Assembly (NCBI RefSeq): GCF_003014735.1 | Contig: NZ_PYAX01000002.1 | Span: 310,001-374,000 of the forward strand | Source of the DNA: Saccharothrix carnea | GTDB lineage: Bacteria; Actinomycetota; Actinomycetes; Mycobacteriales; Pseudonocardiaceae | Direction: 5' to 3' | DNA: 64,000 nucleotides | In this document: positions 1 through 8,013 of the stretch, piece by piece | Position numbering within the stretch: position 1 is the stretch's first letter | Layout of the letters: every line of letters begins with the position of its first letter | The notes under the pieces: model-generated | Database searches by the model: none | Told to the model about the DNA's origin: nothing | The model's input: the letters and a program-made list of their open reading frames with translations, nothing else | Position numbers and translations under genes: made by a program

Positions 1-111
1 CGCGATGTCGGCGTCACCGAATTCCTGGCCGCGCCCTATGGAACCGGCGACGAACAAGACCGCACTGTCGACCTGCTCCGAGGGTTGGCAGCACCTGTGG
101 GGCCCGCCTGA
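1..111 (+). CDS. LLM-class flavin/F420 oxidoreductase, C-terminal end only
   Basis: The gene enters from the left edge in frame 1 and ends at TGA 109-111, leaving 36 residues. The visible stretch (GVTEFLAAPYGTGDEQ followed by RTVDLL) has the pattern found at the end of luciferase-like monooxygenases, where a conserved Gly-Val-Thr strand precedes a final helix starting with an Arg. Those enzymes are TIM-barrel oxidoreductases that use reduced F420 or FMN. The substrate cannot be inferred from the fragment. The family assignment rests on a short segment and could be wrong. Confidence 0.55.
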   Translation, partial: RDVGVTEFLAAPYGTGDEQDRTVDLLRGLAAPVGPA

Positions 112-321
112 GCACTCCGGTGAACCTTCACGTTCGAACCCACCACCGAGGAGTCTTCTCACTGAACGTGATGGCTGCCGCCCTCGAATTGATGACCCTC
201 ATTCCCCGATCGAGGTGGGGTGCTGTTTCGCCCGGCCCTCGGCGTATCCCCGGTGTAGAAGGGATTGGGTCGGTCCCGCTCGGGGCCGGGTGGCGCTCCA
301 CTGGGGAAGGTGGTCGCGGAG

Positions 322-1044
322 ATGGGTGGCAAGCGGGATGAACCCGGTGGCGATGGCCATGACGGGATGTCGGCGGAGCACGCGGCGCTGTTCCTGACCG
401 GTGGGCCGGTGGGGCGGGAGTTGCGGGAGAGCAGCCACGAGGCAGGTGGTCCGCGGGAGAGCATGACGACGTCCGGGACCACGCCGGTGCTCGAGTTGCA
501 CGTGTGCATGGGGCTCAACGCGTGCAAGGGGCATGACGAGTCCGGCGACGCGAAGCTGCCTGGCGAGGGGAGCTGTGCCACGGCGTTGCACGTCTGCCAC
601 GGCGACAACCAGTGCCGGGGCCAGGGCGGCTGCGGTTACGCGGGCAGTGAGGTGGAGCAGACCAAGCCGGGCGAGCAGTCGTGCAGTGCCAACGGCAGTT
701 GTGCCAGCCCGATCAACGAGTGCCGGGTCGCGTCGGCGGGGCCGTTCAAGGGCACCAGCGTGTGGAAGTTGGCCCGCAACCGGTTCGAGGCGCGGATGTG
801 GTCGGCCGGTGTCGCGTTCAACCCGGCGCCCGGCATCGGTTACCCGAACGACAAGGTGCCGCCGTACGAGACGGATCGCGAGCAGCTGTTCGCCACGCTG
901 AACGCGAGGCCGATCGTGACCCCGAGGGGTGGCGAGGCCGAGGAGGCACCGAAAGCCGAGGAGGCACCGAAAGCCGAGAAGGCGCCGAAGGCCGAGGAAC
1001 ATGAGAAGGCCGGCGTGCTGCCGCGTTACGTGGGCCGTACCTGA
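322..1044 (+). CDS. Cys-rich protein, candidate precursor/substrate of the adjacent MNIO enzyme
   Basis: The 240-residue protein has no recognisable catalytic domain. Its middle part (about residues 55-135) carries nine Cys in motifs such as [24 protein letters not shown] and NEC, and its C-terminal tail holds Glu-Ala-Pro-Lys type repeats. The CxGxNxCKG pattern is that of bufferin-type substrates, whose Cys are modified to thio-oxazole-like rings by DUF692 enzymes; this is family knowledge, and the modification here is inference. The stop codon shares its A with the start of the MNIO gene (TGATG at 1042-1046), so translation is coupled. ATG 322 was chosen because GGGGAAGG lies at 303-310. TTG 265 and ATG 367 are in-frame alternatives. 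No clear signal peptide is seen, unlike Gram-negative bufferins, so this could instead be a Cys-rich partner protein. Confidence 0.65.
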   Translation: MGGKRDEPGGDGHDGMSAEHAALFLTGGPVGRELRESSHEAGGPRESMTTSGTTPVLELHVCMGLNACKGHDESGDAKLPGEGSCATALHVCHGDNQCRGQGGCGYAGSEVEQTKPGEQSCSANGSCASPINECRVASAGPFKGTSVWKLARNRFEARMWSAGVAFNPAPGIGYPNDKVPPYETDREQLFATLNARPIVTPRGGEAEEAPKAEEAPKAEKAPKAEEHEKAGVLPRYVGRT

Positions 1045-1880
1045 TGCCGGGGACCGACCGGCTCGGCCTGCCGGAGCTGGGGTTCGGCGTCGGCCTGCGC
1101 TCGCGCCACGCCGACCAGGTGCTCCGGAGACCGTCCGGGGTGGACTGGTTCGAGGTCATCACGGAGAACGTCCTGGACAACGGCGGCTACGCCCGGTACC
1201 TGCTCGACCAGGTCGCCGAGCGGTTCCCGGTGGTGCTGCACGGCGTGTCGCTGTCGATCGGGAGCACCGACCCGCTCGACCTGGACTACCTGCGCCGGGT
1301 GGAGCGGCTGGCCACCGGTGTGGGTGCCGCGTGGGTGTCGGACCACCTGTGCTGGACCGGTGTCCTCGGGCTGAACACCCACGACCTGCTGCCGCTGCCG
1401 CTGACCGAGGAGTCGTTGCGGCACGTGGTGCGCCGGGTCCGGGTCGCGCAGGACGTACTGGAGCGCCCGCTGGTGTTGGAGAACCCCAGCACGTACCTGG
1501 CTTTCACGGAGTCGACCGTGCCGGAGAGCGAGTTCCTGGCCCGGTTGGCGGAGGAGTCCGGGTGCGGGTTGCTGCTGGATGTGAACAACGTCTACGTGTC
1601 GGCCGTCAACCACGAGTTCGACCCGTACGACTACATCCGGACCCTGCCCGCCGACCGGATCGTGTACTTGCACCTCGCGGGACACACGGACCGCGGCACG
1701 CACCTGATCGACACGCACGACCAGCCGGTGGCCGATCCGGTGTGGGACCTGTACGAGTTCACCACGGGTCTGCTGCCGCCGGTGTCGGTGCTGTTGGAGT
1801 GGGACGACCGGATCCCGCCGTTCGGGGTCCTGACCGCCGAGTTGGACAAGGCCCGGGAGCGGACGGCCCGTGTCGGCTGA
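1044..1880 (+). CDS. MNIO (DUF692) multinuclear non-heme iron oxidative enzyme
   Basis: At 278 residues this is a full-length DUF692 TIM-barrel protein. Candidate metal ligands appear in the family order: HGVSLSIG (His66), SDHLCW (Asp100-His101), ENPSTY (Glu146), LDVNN (Asp179, Asn181), His190, YLHLAGH (His210, His214), IDTHD (Asp223, His225) and LEWDD (Glu252, Asp254). Family members such as MbnB and TglH use two or three iron ions to rearrange peptide Cys or Asp residues. The gene starts in the last base of the Cys-rich gene and overlaps the DUF2063 gene by 11 bases, so its likely substrate is the upstream Cys-rich protein and its partner is the downstream one. The family call is firm; the substrate is inferred from context. 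Confidence 0.9.
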   Translation: MPGTDRLGLPELGFGVGLRSRHADQVLRRPSGVDWFEVITENVLDNGGYARYLLDQVAERFPVVLHGVSLSIGSTDPLDLDYLRRVERLATGVGAAWVSDHLCWTGVLGLNTHDLLPLPLTEESLRHVVRRVRVAQDVLERPLVLENPSTYLAFTESTVPESEFLARLAEESGCGLLLDVNNVYVSAVNHEFDPYDYIRTLPADRIVYLHLAGHTDRGTHLIDTHDQPVADPVWDLYEFTTGLLPPVSVLLEWDDRIPPFGVLTAELDKARERTARVG

Positions 1881-2676
1881 GCGGTTGCGCCTGCTGCAGA
1901 CCTGGTTGCAGGGCGCGATCCTGGATCCGGCGGGCGCCGGTGACGTGACGGACGTGGTGGTGACGACGGCACGGCTGCCCGCGGCCCGGCGGCTGGCGAT
2001 CTACCAGCACGGCTACCGCTCCCGGTTGGTCGACTGCCTGACCGCGCACTACCCGGTCGCCCGGCACCTGCTCGGCGCGGAGCTGTTCGAGGAGTTCGCC
2101 CGGGAGTACCTGGCGGCCCGCCCTTCGCGCAGCTACACGTTGGAGGCGCTCGGCGCGGGGTTCGCGGACCACCTGGCCGCCGGTCGTCCGGACCTGGTCG
2201 CTGGGGAGCGGGAGCCGTGGATCGACCTGCTCTACGACGTCGTCCGGTTCGAACGGGCCTTCACCGAGGCGCACGCCGCGGCCGGTGCGGAGTTCCGCGA
2301 ACCACCGCCGCCCGCACCGGCGCTCGGCGCGCCGGGTTGGGCCGACACCGTCGTGTCCACTGTGGAGTGCTTGAGGTTGGTGCGCGCCGGTTTCCCGGTG
2401 CACGCCTTTGCCGTCGCGGTGCGTGCCGGGCAGGACCCGCCGCTGCCGCAGCCGCGTGAGGTGCGGCTGGTGTTGGCGCGCACCGATTTCGTGGTGACCG
2501 CGGCGGAACTGGACGAACCGCGCTACCGGCTGCTGACGGCGCTGCGGGACGGGGTGCCGCTGGGCCGGGCCGGTGATGACGCCGGGTTGACCCCGCCGGA
2601 GGCCGACGCGTGCCTGCGCACCTGGACGGCCGATCGACTGATCGTCGGAACCAACGGAAGGACGTCGCACCGATGA
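1870..2676 (+). CDS. DUF2063 (BufC/HvfC-type) MNIO partner protein
   Basis: The 268-residue protein has the DUF2063 N-terminal signature ([14 protein letters not shown] near residue 39, then [13 protein letters not shown] and [13 protein letters not shown]). In bufferin and related loci this protein binds the precursor leader and presents it to the DUF692 enzyme. The C-terminal half (residues 150-268) ends in a winged-helix-like segment with [16 protein letters not shown] 1870 is the start given the 11-base overlap with the MNIO gene; no strong ribosome site is visible, as expected for coupled translation. Its stop overlaps the next start (ATGA at 2673-2676). Confidence 0.82.
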   Translation: MSAERLRLLQTWLQGAILDPAGAGDVTDVVVTTARLPAARRLAIYQHGYRSRLVDCLTAHYPVARHLLGAELFEEFAREYLAARPSRSYTLEALGAGFADHLAAGRPDLVAGEREPWIDLLYDVVRFERAFTEAHAAAGAEFREPPPPAPALGAPGWADTVVSTVECLRLVRAGFPVHAFAVAVRAGQDPPLPQPREVRLVLARTDFVVTAAELDEPRYRLLTALRDGVPLGRAGDDAGLTPPEADACLRTWTADRLIVGTNGRTSHR

Positions 2677-3956
2677 CCACCACCCACACCGCTGTCCCCG
2701 CAGCGTACCGGCCACCCAAGGCCGACAAGCCGATCGACTCCGTCGACTCGCTGTTCTCGCACCTCTACGACGCGGCCCGGTTGGAGCTGTCGACCATCCC
2801 GCTGTACCTGTACGCCGCGTACTCGATCAAGACGGACAACGTGTCGCAGTGGTCGGCGGGTCCGGGCGCGTTCCGGCTGATCAAGAGCATCGTGGTGGAG
2901 GAGATGCTGCACCTGTCGCTGGTGCGCAACCTGATCGTGGCGATCGGGCGTGGCGACCAGATCAGGTTCCAGCACAAGGACTTCGTCCCGACGTACCCCT
3001 CGCCGATGCTGCACCGGGTGCCGGAACTCACCCTCAGCCTGGCGCCGCTGACCACGGAGTTGGTGTCGGACGTCTTCATGCCGCTGGAGCTCCCGGCGAA
3101 GGTGGGCGCGCCGCCGGAGTCGGGTGAGTACCAGACGATCGGCCAGTTCTACAAGGCGATCTTCGACGGTTTCCAGCGGCTGTGCGGTGTCGATCCCGCG
3201 GTGCCCGCCCGGCTGGGACCACCCGGTGAGCAGGAGCTGGAGCTGTTCAAGCACAACCGGCTGGATTTGCAGTACACCAACACCTACTGGAACGAGGGCG
3301 GTGGTGGCGCGCCGATCATCGTGAACGACCTGCACGCGGCGCTCACCGCGATCAACGTGATCGTGGAGCAGGGCGAGGGCATGGACCCGGACCAGCAGGT
3401 GGTGCCGCTGGACCCGGCGGACCCGAAGACGGACCTGGCGACGGGCCTGTTCGAGGCGCCGCACTACGTGAAGTTCAAGCGCATCGCGGACGGCTGGGAA
3501 CTCATCGGCGACGTCCACCGGGTGCCGGAGAACCCGCGCGTGGCCGAATACCCCGAAGGTCCGGTCCGTGACCTGGGGCAGTTGGCGTGCGCCGCCTACA
3601 CCTACGTGCTGGCGCTGCTGGACGAGCTGTACGACACCTCGGGCAAGGACGTGAAGCCGGGTGCGACGAGCCGGCGTTACGGGTTGGAGCGCGTGTTCGT
3701 CGCGGCGATGCAGGGCCTGCTGTTCGGGGTGATCAAGGAGTTGGTCCGCACGCCGATCACCGAGGGGCCTTACCGGGGACTGCAGGCCGCGCCGACGTTC
3801 GAGTACTACGAGTTCCCCGAGGACGTGCCGATGACCCAGCACCTGAAGGAGCTGTGCGAGCGCGTGCTGCCGCACTTCCCGGCGCTCGGCGGGGACAACA
3901 GCGTCCTGTGGCTGATCAGCGACCAGATGCCGAAGGACCTCGGCACCCACCGTTGA
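2673..3956 (+). CDS. Ferritin-like diiron protein, VioB/RebD-domain family
   Basis: This 427-residue protein begins with a ferritin-like region (residues about 20-190) containing LYDAARLELSTIPLYLYAAY and IVVEEMLHLSLVRNLI. These supply Glu/His residues spaced as in the iminophenyl-pyruvate dimer synthase domain of VioB and RebD. That family is predicted to bind non-heme iron and catalyse oxidative coupling. The gene overlaps the DUF2063 gene by ATGA and is the last of the four-gene operon, so it may oxidise or tailor the Cys-rich product, or handle iron for the MNIO enzyme; both roles are inference. It is followed by a terminator-like hairpin and a convergent gene. Confidence 0.75.
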   Translation: MTTTHTAVPAAYRPPKADKPIDSVDSLFSHLYDAARLELSTIPLYLYAAYSIKTDNVSQWSAGPGAFRLIKSIVVEEMLHLSLVRNLIVAIGRGDQIRFQHKDFVPTYPSPMLHRVPELTLSLAPLTTELVSDVFMPLELPAKVGAPPESGEYQTIGQFYKAIFDGFQRLCGVDPAVPARLGPPGEQELELFKHNRLDLQYTNTYWNEGGGGAPIIVNDLHAALTAINVIVEQGEGMDPDQQVVPLDPADPKTDLATGLFEAPHYVKFKRIADGWELIGDVHRVPENPRVAEYPEGPVRDLGQLACAAYTYVLALLDELYDTSGKDVKPGATSRRYGLERVFVAAMQGLLFGVIKELVRTPITEGPYRGLQAAPTFEYYEFPEDVPMTQHLKELCERVLPHFPALGGDNSVLWLISDQMPKDLGTHR

Positions 3957-3966
3957 CGACGCGGGA

Positions 3967-4006
3967 ACCGCCCCGACCACGGGATCACCACCGGGGCCGG
4001 GGCGGT
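3967..4006. terminator. Hairpin between convergent genes
   Basis: ACCGCCCCG at 3967-3975 pairs perfectly with CGGGGCGGT at 3998-4006. It lies 11 bases after the ferritin-like gene and 12 bases after the end of the reverse-strand gene at 4018, so it may stop transcription from both sides. There is no T-run, as is usual in high-GC actinomycetes. Confidence 0.6.
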
Positions 4007-4017
4007 CCGCGGTGGCG

Positions 4018-4992
4018 TCACATCGTCTTCACCCTGGTGAGGACGTTGGAGGTCGGGTGCGGGAAGGTGTAGTGCTGCTCGCCGATCAGGATGTCGAGCA
4101 TGATGCGCTGCGTGTAGGCGAGGATGTCGTAGTTGGTCGCGCCGTCGAGTGACATGAGCCAGTAGTCCGCGGCGTAGCCGGTGATCGCAGCCCTCCGCTG
4201 TTCGAACGGGATGTTCATCACCGCGCCGCCGTTGCCGGTGTCGACCTGGCAGTGGAGGTAGTTGGTGATGGGGTGACCCGCTGCCACCAGGTCCACGATC
4301 GCGGCCTGCAGCGGCAGGTTGATCTGTTCGGTCAGGTCGGGTTGCGGGTTCTGGTAGTTGCCCGGAGAGGTGAGGGTGGCCTGGTACGGCGAGGTGTCGA
4401 GGCCTCCGGGGGTCGGCAGGGGAGGGTTCGCGTTGGGGATCAGCGGTGCGAAGATGCCGTCCGTGCAGCTGCCCAGCGCGAGGACGGAGACCCCGTGCGG
4501 CACCGAGATCTGCTTGCAGATCGTCTGGTTCGGGGGTTGCGGTTCGGGGTCGCCCGGCTCCAGGGCCGGGTCGTCCGTCGGGTAGGGGTAGGGGCCGATC
4601 TGCTGCTTCTCCGTCACCAGGTGCAGCCACGCCCCGTTCTCCTCGTGGACGATGGTGTCGATGCCGGGGCCTTCGGCGAAGCGGATCTGCTGGTCGTAGA
4701 ACAGCACGTACGGCGACTGCTGGTAGGTGCCGCCCCGGTTCGGGGCCTCCACCGGACTGGCGACGTCGTCCATGCCCTTGAACACGATCGTCTCGTAGTA
4801 CGTGAAGTTCTTGAGGATGTACCCGTAGTCTGTCCCGTTCTGGGGCGAGTCCTGCGGCAGGGGCATGACGTTGTAGGAGTACGGGTCGGTCTGGTCGCCC
4901 TTGTTCGTGCCGGGCAGGTTCTGGTTCGTCCACGTGCCGATCAGCAACTGCTGGAAGCGTGACAGATCCGCGATTTGTGCCTTGAGTGGCAT
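4018..4992 (-). CDS. Hypothetical protein, possible lipocalin-like beta-barrel
   Basis: The 324-residue product is not recognised with certainty. It has no signal peptide or membrane segment. It opens with LSRFQQLLIGTWTNQNLPG, a pattern common in the first strand of lipocalin- or nitrobindin-like barrels, and continues with many aromatic residues (NFTYYETIVFKG, QQSPYVLFYDQQIRF, NGAWLHLVTEKQQ) typical of a beta-rich ligand-binding fold. ATG 4992 is preferred over the upstream start at 5058 because GGAG sits six bases before it. It faces the MNIO operon tail to tail, so a shared function is possible but not supported by co-transcription. Confidence 0.5.
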   Translation of the reverse strand: MPLKAQIADLSRFQQLLIGTWTNQNLPGTNKGDQTDPYSYNVMPLPQDSPQNGTDYGYILKNFTYYETIVFKGMDDVASPVEAPNRGGTYQQSPYVLFYDQQIRFAEGPGIDTIVHEENGAWLHLVTEKQQIGPYPYPTDDPALEPGDPEPQPPNQTICKQISVPHGVSVLALGSCTDGIFAPLIPNANPPLPTPGGLDTSPYQATLTSPGNYQNPQPDLTEQINLPLQAAIVDLVAAGHPITNYLHCQVDTGNGGAVMNIPFEQRRAAITGYAADYWLMSLDGATNYDILAYTQRIMLDILIGEQHYTFPHPTSNVLTRVKTM

Positions 4993-5140
4993 GAGGCGCT
5001 CCAGGTGTTCTCGCCGGCCCCCTGAGGCATGGTCGGCCGTCGTCGTCACGCGGATCAAGGCAACCCTGCGGGCGTCACCCGTCGTGGCATTTCCGTCACA
5101 CGATCGGAGACGGGATCGTCGCGTGGCGCGACCTGCGGGA

Positions 5141-5794
5141 CTACGAGGTCCAGCGCCACACCGAGGGCGGACGTCCGCCCTTGGGCAGGGCGGCGGCGTG
5201 CTGCGTGGTGCGCTCCAGACCGGGGACGCGTTCCATGGTGCGACCGAGGTTGGCGGGGTAGGGGCGGTCGCCGGTGAGGGATTCGGTGACGTCCAGCGCG
5301 TGCGCGGTGGTGAACTCGCGGCCCAGCAGACCGGCGGTGAACGCGGTGTCGCGCCACAGGTGGCCGGCCAGGATCGGGCGGCAGTCGCGGACGATGCGGT
5401 CGTGGTCGAACGCCAGCGGCGGCACGTCGGCCAGCGGTGTCCACGCAGGGCCGTCGTCGGTCAGCTTCGTCGCGTCGACGGTGGCCCAGAGGGCGATCGA
5501 CAACGTCGGGCCGCGCGGGTCCCGGGACGGTTCGTCGAACGTGGTCAGCTGGCCGGAGGCGGAGATCGCGCCCTCGGGCACGCCGAGCTTGCCGGTCACC
5601 GCGCGCCGTGCCGCGTCACGCAGCCGCTCACCCTTGCCCAGCAGCACACCGGGCAGGGCGAGTTCACCGGCGAACGGTTCGAGCGCGCGGGGCGCGATGC
5701 CGAGGAGCACGGCACGCGCCTCCGGGTCGAAGCGCAGCGCCAGCACGTCCACCGAGACCAGGGTCGACTCGATCATGGCGCGATTGTCCCGCAT
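5141..5794 (-). CDS. NrtR-like Nudix-domain transcriptional regulator
   Basis: The 217-residue protein has an N-terminal Nudix fold (GELALPG, GKGERLRDAARRAV, residues about 43-66) and a C-terminal winged-helix region ending KGGRPPSVWRW. The latter matches the arrangement and closing GRP-x-x-x-W/Y-R-F motif of NrtR, an ADP-ribose-sensing repressor of NAD genes. The Nudix box is eroded: the REx2EExG segment reads RAVTGKLG, so metal-binding Glu are lost and hydrolysis is unlikely, as in characterised NrtR proteins. ATG 5794 follows the PurA-like stop immediately (TGA-ATG); ATG 5776 is an alternative. It is last in a four-gene operon and may bind the inverted repeat at 9024-9044. The target and ligand are inferred. 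Confidence 0.7.
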   Translation of the reverse strand: MRDNRAMIESTLVSVDVLALRFDPEARAVLLGIAPRALEPFAGELALPGVLLGKGERLRDAARRAVTGKLGVPEGAISASGQLTTFDEPSRDPRGPTLSIALWATVDATKLTDDGPAWTPLADVPPLAFDHDRIVRDCRPILAGHLWRDTAFTAGLLGREFTTAHALDVTESLTGDRPYPANLGRTMERVPGLERTTQHAAALPKGGRPPSVWRWTS

Positions 5795-7030
5795 TCAGCG
5801 ACGAGCCGGCGTGCGCACGGCGTAGTCGGCCCGGTCGGGTCCGGCGCCGGTGACCAGGACGGGCACGCCCAGGTGGTGCTCCAGCCACGTCACCGGGTCC
5901 GGCAGGTCGGTCAACGTCGGCGTGCGGTGGGCGAGGAACGCCGTCAGGTCCGCGGTCGGCAGCGGGGCGTCGTAGGCGGTGGCCACCTTGAGGTCGGCCG
6001 CGTCCAGGTGCGTGACGGCCACCCCGTCCACCCCGCCGCACGCGTCGACCGCGTACCGCAGCAGCACCGCGTCGAGGTGCCCGGCACGCCACGCGCCCTG
6101 GTACTCGCCGGTGCCGTTGTGGCGTTCGGGGAACCGCGCGAGCACCCCGCCGTCCTCGGTCGGGAACGGTCCCGCGCCGTGGCGGGTGTGGTAGGTCCGG
6201 GTCACGCCGATCACCGCGGCGCGGCGGTGTCCGAGCAGGTCGCGGGCGTTGTCGGGGGTGACGGTGGACCACGTGGTGTGCGGGTGGAACCCGCGCCACT
6301 GGTCCAGCAGCACGCCCTGGGCGCCTTCGAACACCAGCCGGCCGCGGTCGGCCAGGCGACCGACCTCGTCGCCAGTCGTGACGCGGACCGCGCCCGCGAA
6401 GTCCCGGTACAGCGACACGAGGTCGTCCACCGAAGGCCCGGGGCCGATCAGCGGTGCGTAGAAGCGGGCCAGGGCGTCGAGCTTGGCCCGCAGCACGGCC
6501 GGGTCGGCGCAGTCGCCGACCGTCGGCGGCAGGCCGGGCACGCCGATGACCTCCTGGCCCTCCACCACGGCACCGGGCGCCGCGCCGCGGGCGGCGAGCA
6601 GCCCGTACCAGGTGGTCTCGCCGATGCCCTTGCCGCACGACCCGTGCCGGGCGTGCCCGCGAGCGTCCTCGCGGGCACGGTTGGCGGCGACGTGGATCGG
6701 GGTGGTGAGCAGGGCGTCGGCGTCGACGGACAGCAGCCGCAACGGGTCGGCGACGCCCAGTTCCGCCAGTTCGCGCGACTCGGTGGCCAGGGCGATCGGT
6801 TCGACCAGGACGTGCCGGGACAGGTGGGTCGGCACGCCCGCGAGCGTGCCGGACCCGAACTGGCTGAACGTGTGGTGCCGGTCGCCGACGACGACGTTGT
6901 GCGCGGCCTGCGCGCCGCCGTTGAACCGGACCACCGACGTCACCGGCCCGTCGTGGCACAGCGCGTCGACCACCGCTCCCTTGCCCTCGTCGCCGAACCC
7001 GAGGCCGACGACGATGATGTGCCCGTCCAT
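5795..7030 (-). CDS. Divergent adenylosuccinate synthetase (PurA) paralog
   Basis: At 411 residues this is PurA-sized and keeps the GTP-dependent core: GFGDEGKG at residues 11-18, FNGGAQAAHNVVV, SCGKGIGETTW, FEGAQGVLLDQ and YHTRHGAGPFPTEDGG. PurA joins aspartate to IMP. Here the aspartate-binding loop normally written TTGRPRRCGW is replaced by TGEYQGAWRAG, removing the Arg pair that grips the aspartate carboxylate. The substrate is therefore probably not the classical pair, and this is unlikely to be the housekeeping purA. The start overlaps the VWA gene (TGATG at 7028-7032). Linkage to an NrtR-type regulator and a J/pseudokinase suggests a dedicated nucleotide-modifying or signalling role; that is inference. 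Confidence 0.75.
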   Translation of the reverse strand: MDGHIIVVGLGFGDEGKGAVVDALCHDGPVTSVVRFNGGAQAAHNVVVGDRHHTFSQFGSGTLAGVPTHLSRHVLVEPIALATESRELAELGVADPLRLLSVDADALLTTPIHVAANRAREDARGHARHGSCGKGIGETTWYGLLAARGAAPGAVVEGQEVIGVPGLPPTVGDCADPAVLRAKLDALARFYAPLIGPGPSVDDLVSLYRDFAGAVRVTTGDEVGRLADRGRLVFEGAQGVLLDQWRGFHPHTTWSTVTPDNARDLLGHRRAAVIGVTRTYHTRHGAGPFPTEDGGVLARFPERHNGTGEYQGAWRAGHLDAVLLRYAVDACGGVDGVAVTHLDAADLKVATAYDAPLPTADLTAFLAHRTPTLTDLPDPVTWLEHHLGVPVLVTGAGPDRADYAVRTPARR

Positions 7031-8010
7031 CACGTCAGCGTGACGTCGTCGGGGCCGTCCAGCGCCGGGGGAGCGGCCGTGGTGGCGACGGTCCTGCCGC
7101 CGACGTGGACCAGCGCCTTGCCCACGGCCGCGCTCTCCGCGACCGACCCGACCTCGGCCAGGTCCACCATCGCCTGGTCCAGGTCGACGACCCGTTCCTC
7201 CATGCCGATCGTGGCGGCGATCAGCTCGCACACCGCGCCGGGGTCGTCCAGCTTGAGGAACCGCTGGCCGAGCAGGTCGCGCCAGTGGTCGGCGATCTGC
7301 TCGTCGTGGTAGTACGACGACTGGTCGGGCAGCACGAAGTACACGTGCCACTTGCGGCTCAGCTCCCGGTACACCGAGGCCGGGTCGATGTCCTGCTTGA
7401 CGTCGTCGCCGATGATCCGGCGGATGTGCTTGGCCTCCAGCCGCGGCTTGTTCAGCTCGTCGCCGATGAGGAACAGGTAGCCCTTGCGTCCGCGCTTCTG
7501 CCACGCGTCGGTGACCACGTGCCGGGCCACGAAGTAGGCGGCGAGCTCGTAGGACTCGCTCTTCTGCCCGCCGCCGTTGCCCTCCAGGAAGATGGTGCGC
7601 AGCTGCTCGTCCATCCGGTTGTCCGACTCGAACTGGCCGACCTGCAGCGGCACCCGGTCGCTGTCGGCGTCACCGATGCCGCCGAACATCAGCTGCGGGT
7701 CGGTGAGGTAACCCTTGCGCTGCAGCAGGCCGTGCAGCTTGCCGAGCTTGCGCTGCATGATCTGCGGCACGCGACCCATCGAGCCGGTGACGTCGAACAG
7801 CACCGCGATCGGCGTCGAGTCGGCGTGGTCGGGCGAGTCGCGGCATTCGCGGGCCACCACGCCCTTCGGGTCGAGCGACGGGTCGGCCGTCCACTCCTTC
7901 GACGGGCGCGAGCGCAGCTTGGCGGTGTAGCCGAAGTCGTCGATGCCCTTGGCCGCGCGGAAGGTCCTGGCCGCCGCGTAGGCGTTGTCGTCCCACTTGC
8001 CGTGTCCCAT
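7030..8010 (-). CDS. VWA-like protein of the PurA/pseudokinase operon
   Basis: The 326-residue cytoplasmic protein has a von Willebrand A-like core. AVLFDVTGSMGR (residues 70-80) gives the metal-ion-dependent adhesion motif DxTGSM, and GYLFLIGDELNK is the later acidic strand. The N-terminus (residues 1-60, rich in Lys/Arg with KGIDDFGYTAK) is family-specific. No membrane segment or secretion signal is visible. VWA proteins scaffold complexes, often with kinases or ATPases, which fits its place three bases downstream of the J-domain pseudokinase gene and one base into the PurA-like gene. It may hold the complex together; no enzymatic role is seen. Confidence 0.72.
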   Translation of the reverse strand: MGHGKWDDNAYAAARTFRAAKGIDDFGYTAKLRSRPSKEWTADPSLDPKGVVARECRDSPDHADSTPIAVLFDVTGSMGRVPQIMQRKLGKLHGLLQRKGYLTDPQLMFGGIGDADSDRVPLQVGQFESDNRMDEQLRTIFLEGNGGGQKSESYELAAYFVARHVVTDAWQKRGRKGYLFLIGDELNKPRLEAKHIRRIIGDDVKQDIDPASVYRELSRKWHVYFVLPDQSSYYHDEQIADHWRDLLGQRFLKLDDPGAVCELIAATIGMEERVVDLDQAMVDLAEVGSVAESAAVGKALVHVGGRTVATTAAPPALDGPDDVTLT

Positions 8011-8013
8011 GGT

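Noticed and set aside
265-321. TTG 265 as start of the Cys-rich gene
   Set aside because: The added 19 residues are Gly/Arg/Pro rich and have no ribosome site, whereas ATG 322 has GGGGAAGG upstream.
5795-7030. Housekeeping purA
   Set aside because: The aspartate-binding Arg pair is missing and the gene lies in a VWA/pseudokinase operon, so I do not assign the symbol.
4901-7312. 803-codon forward open frame
   Set aside because: It is antisense to the NrtR-like and PurA-like genes. Its composition is repetitive Arg/Gly/Val/His, typical of shadow frames in high-GC DNA.
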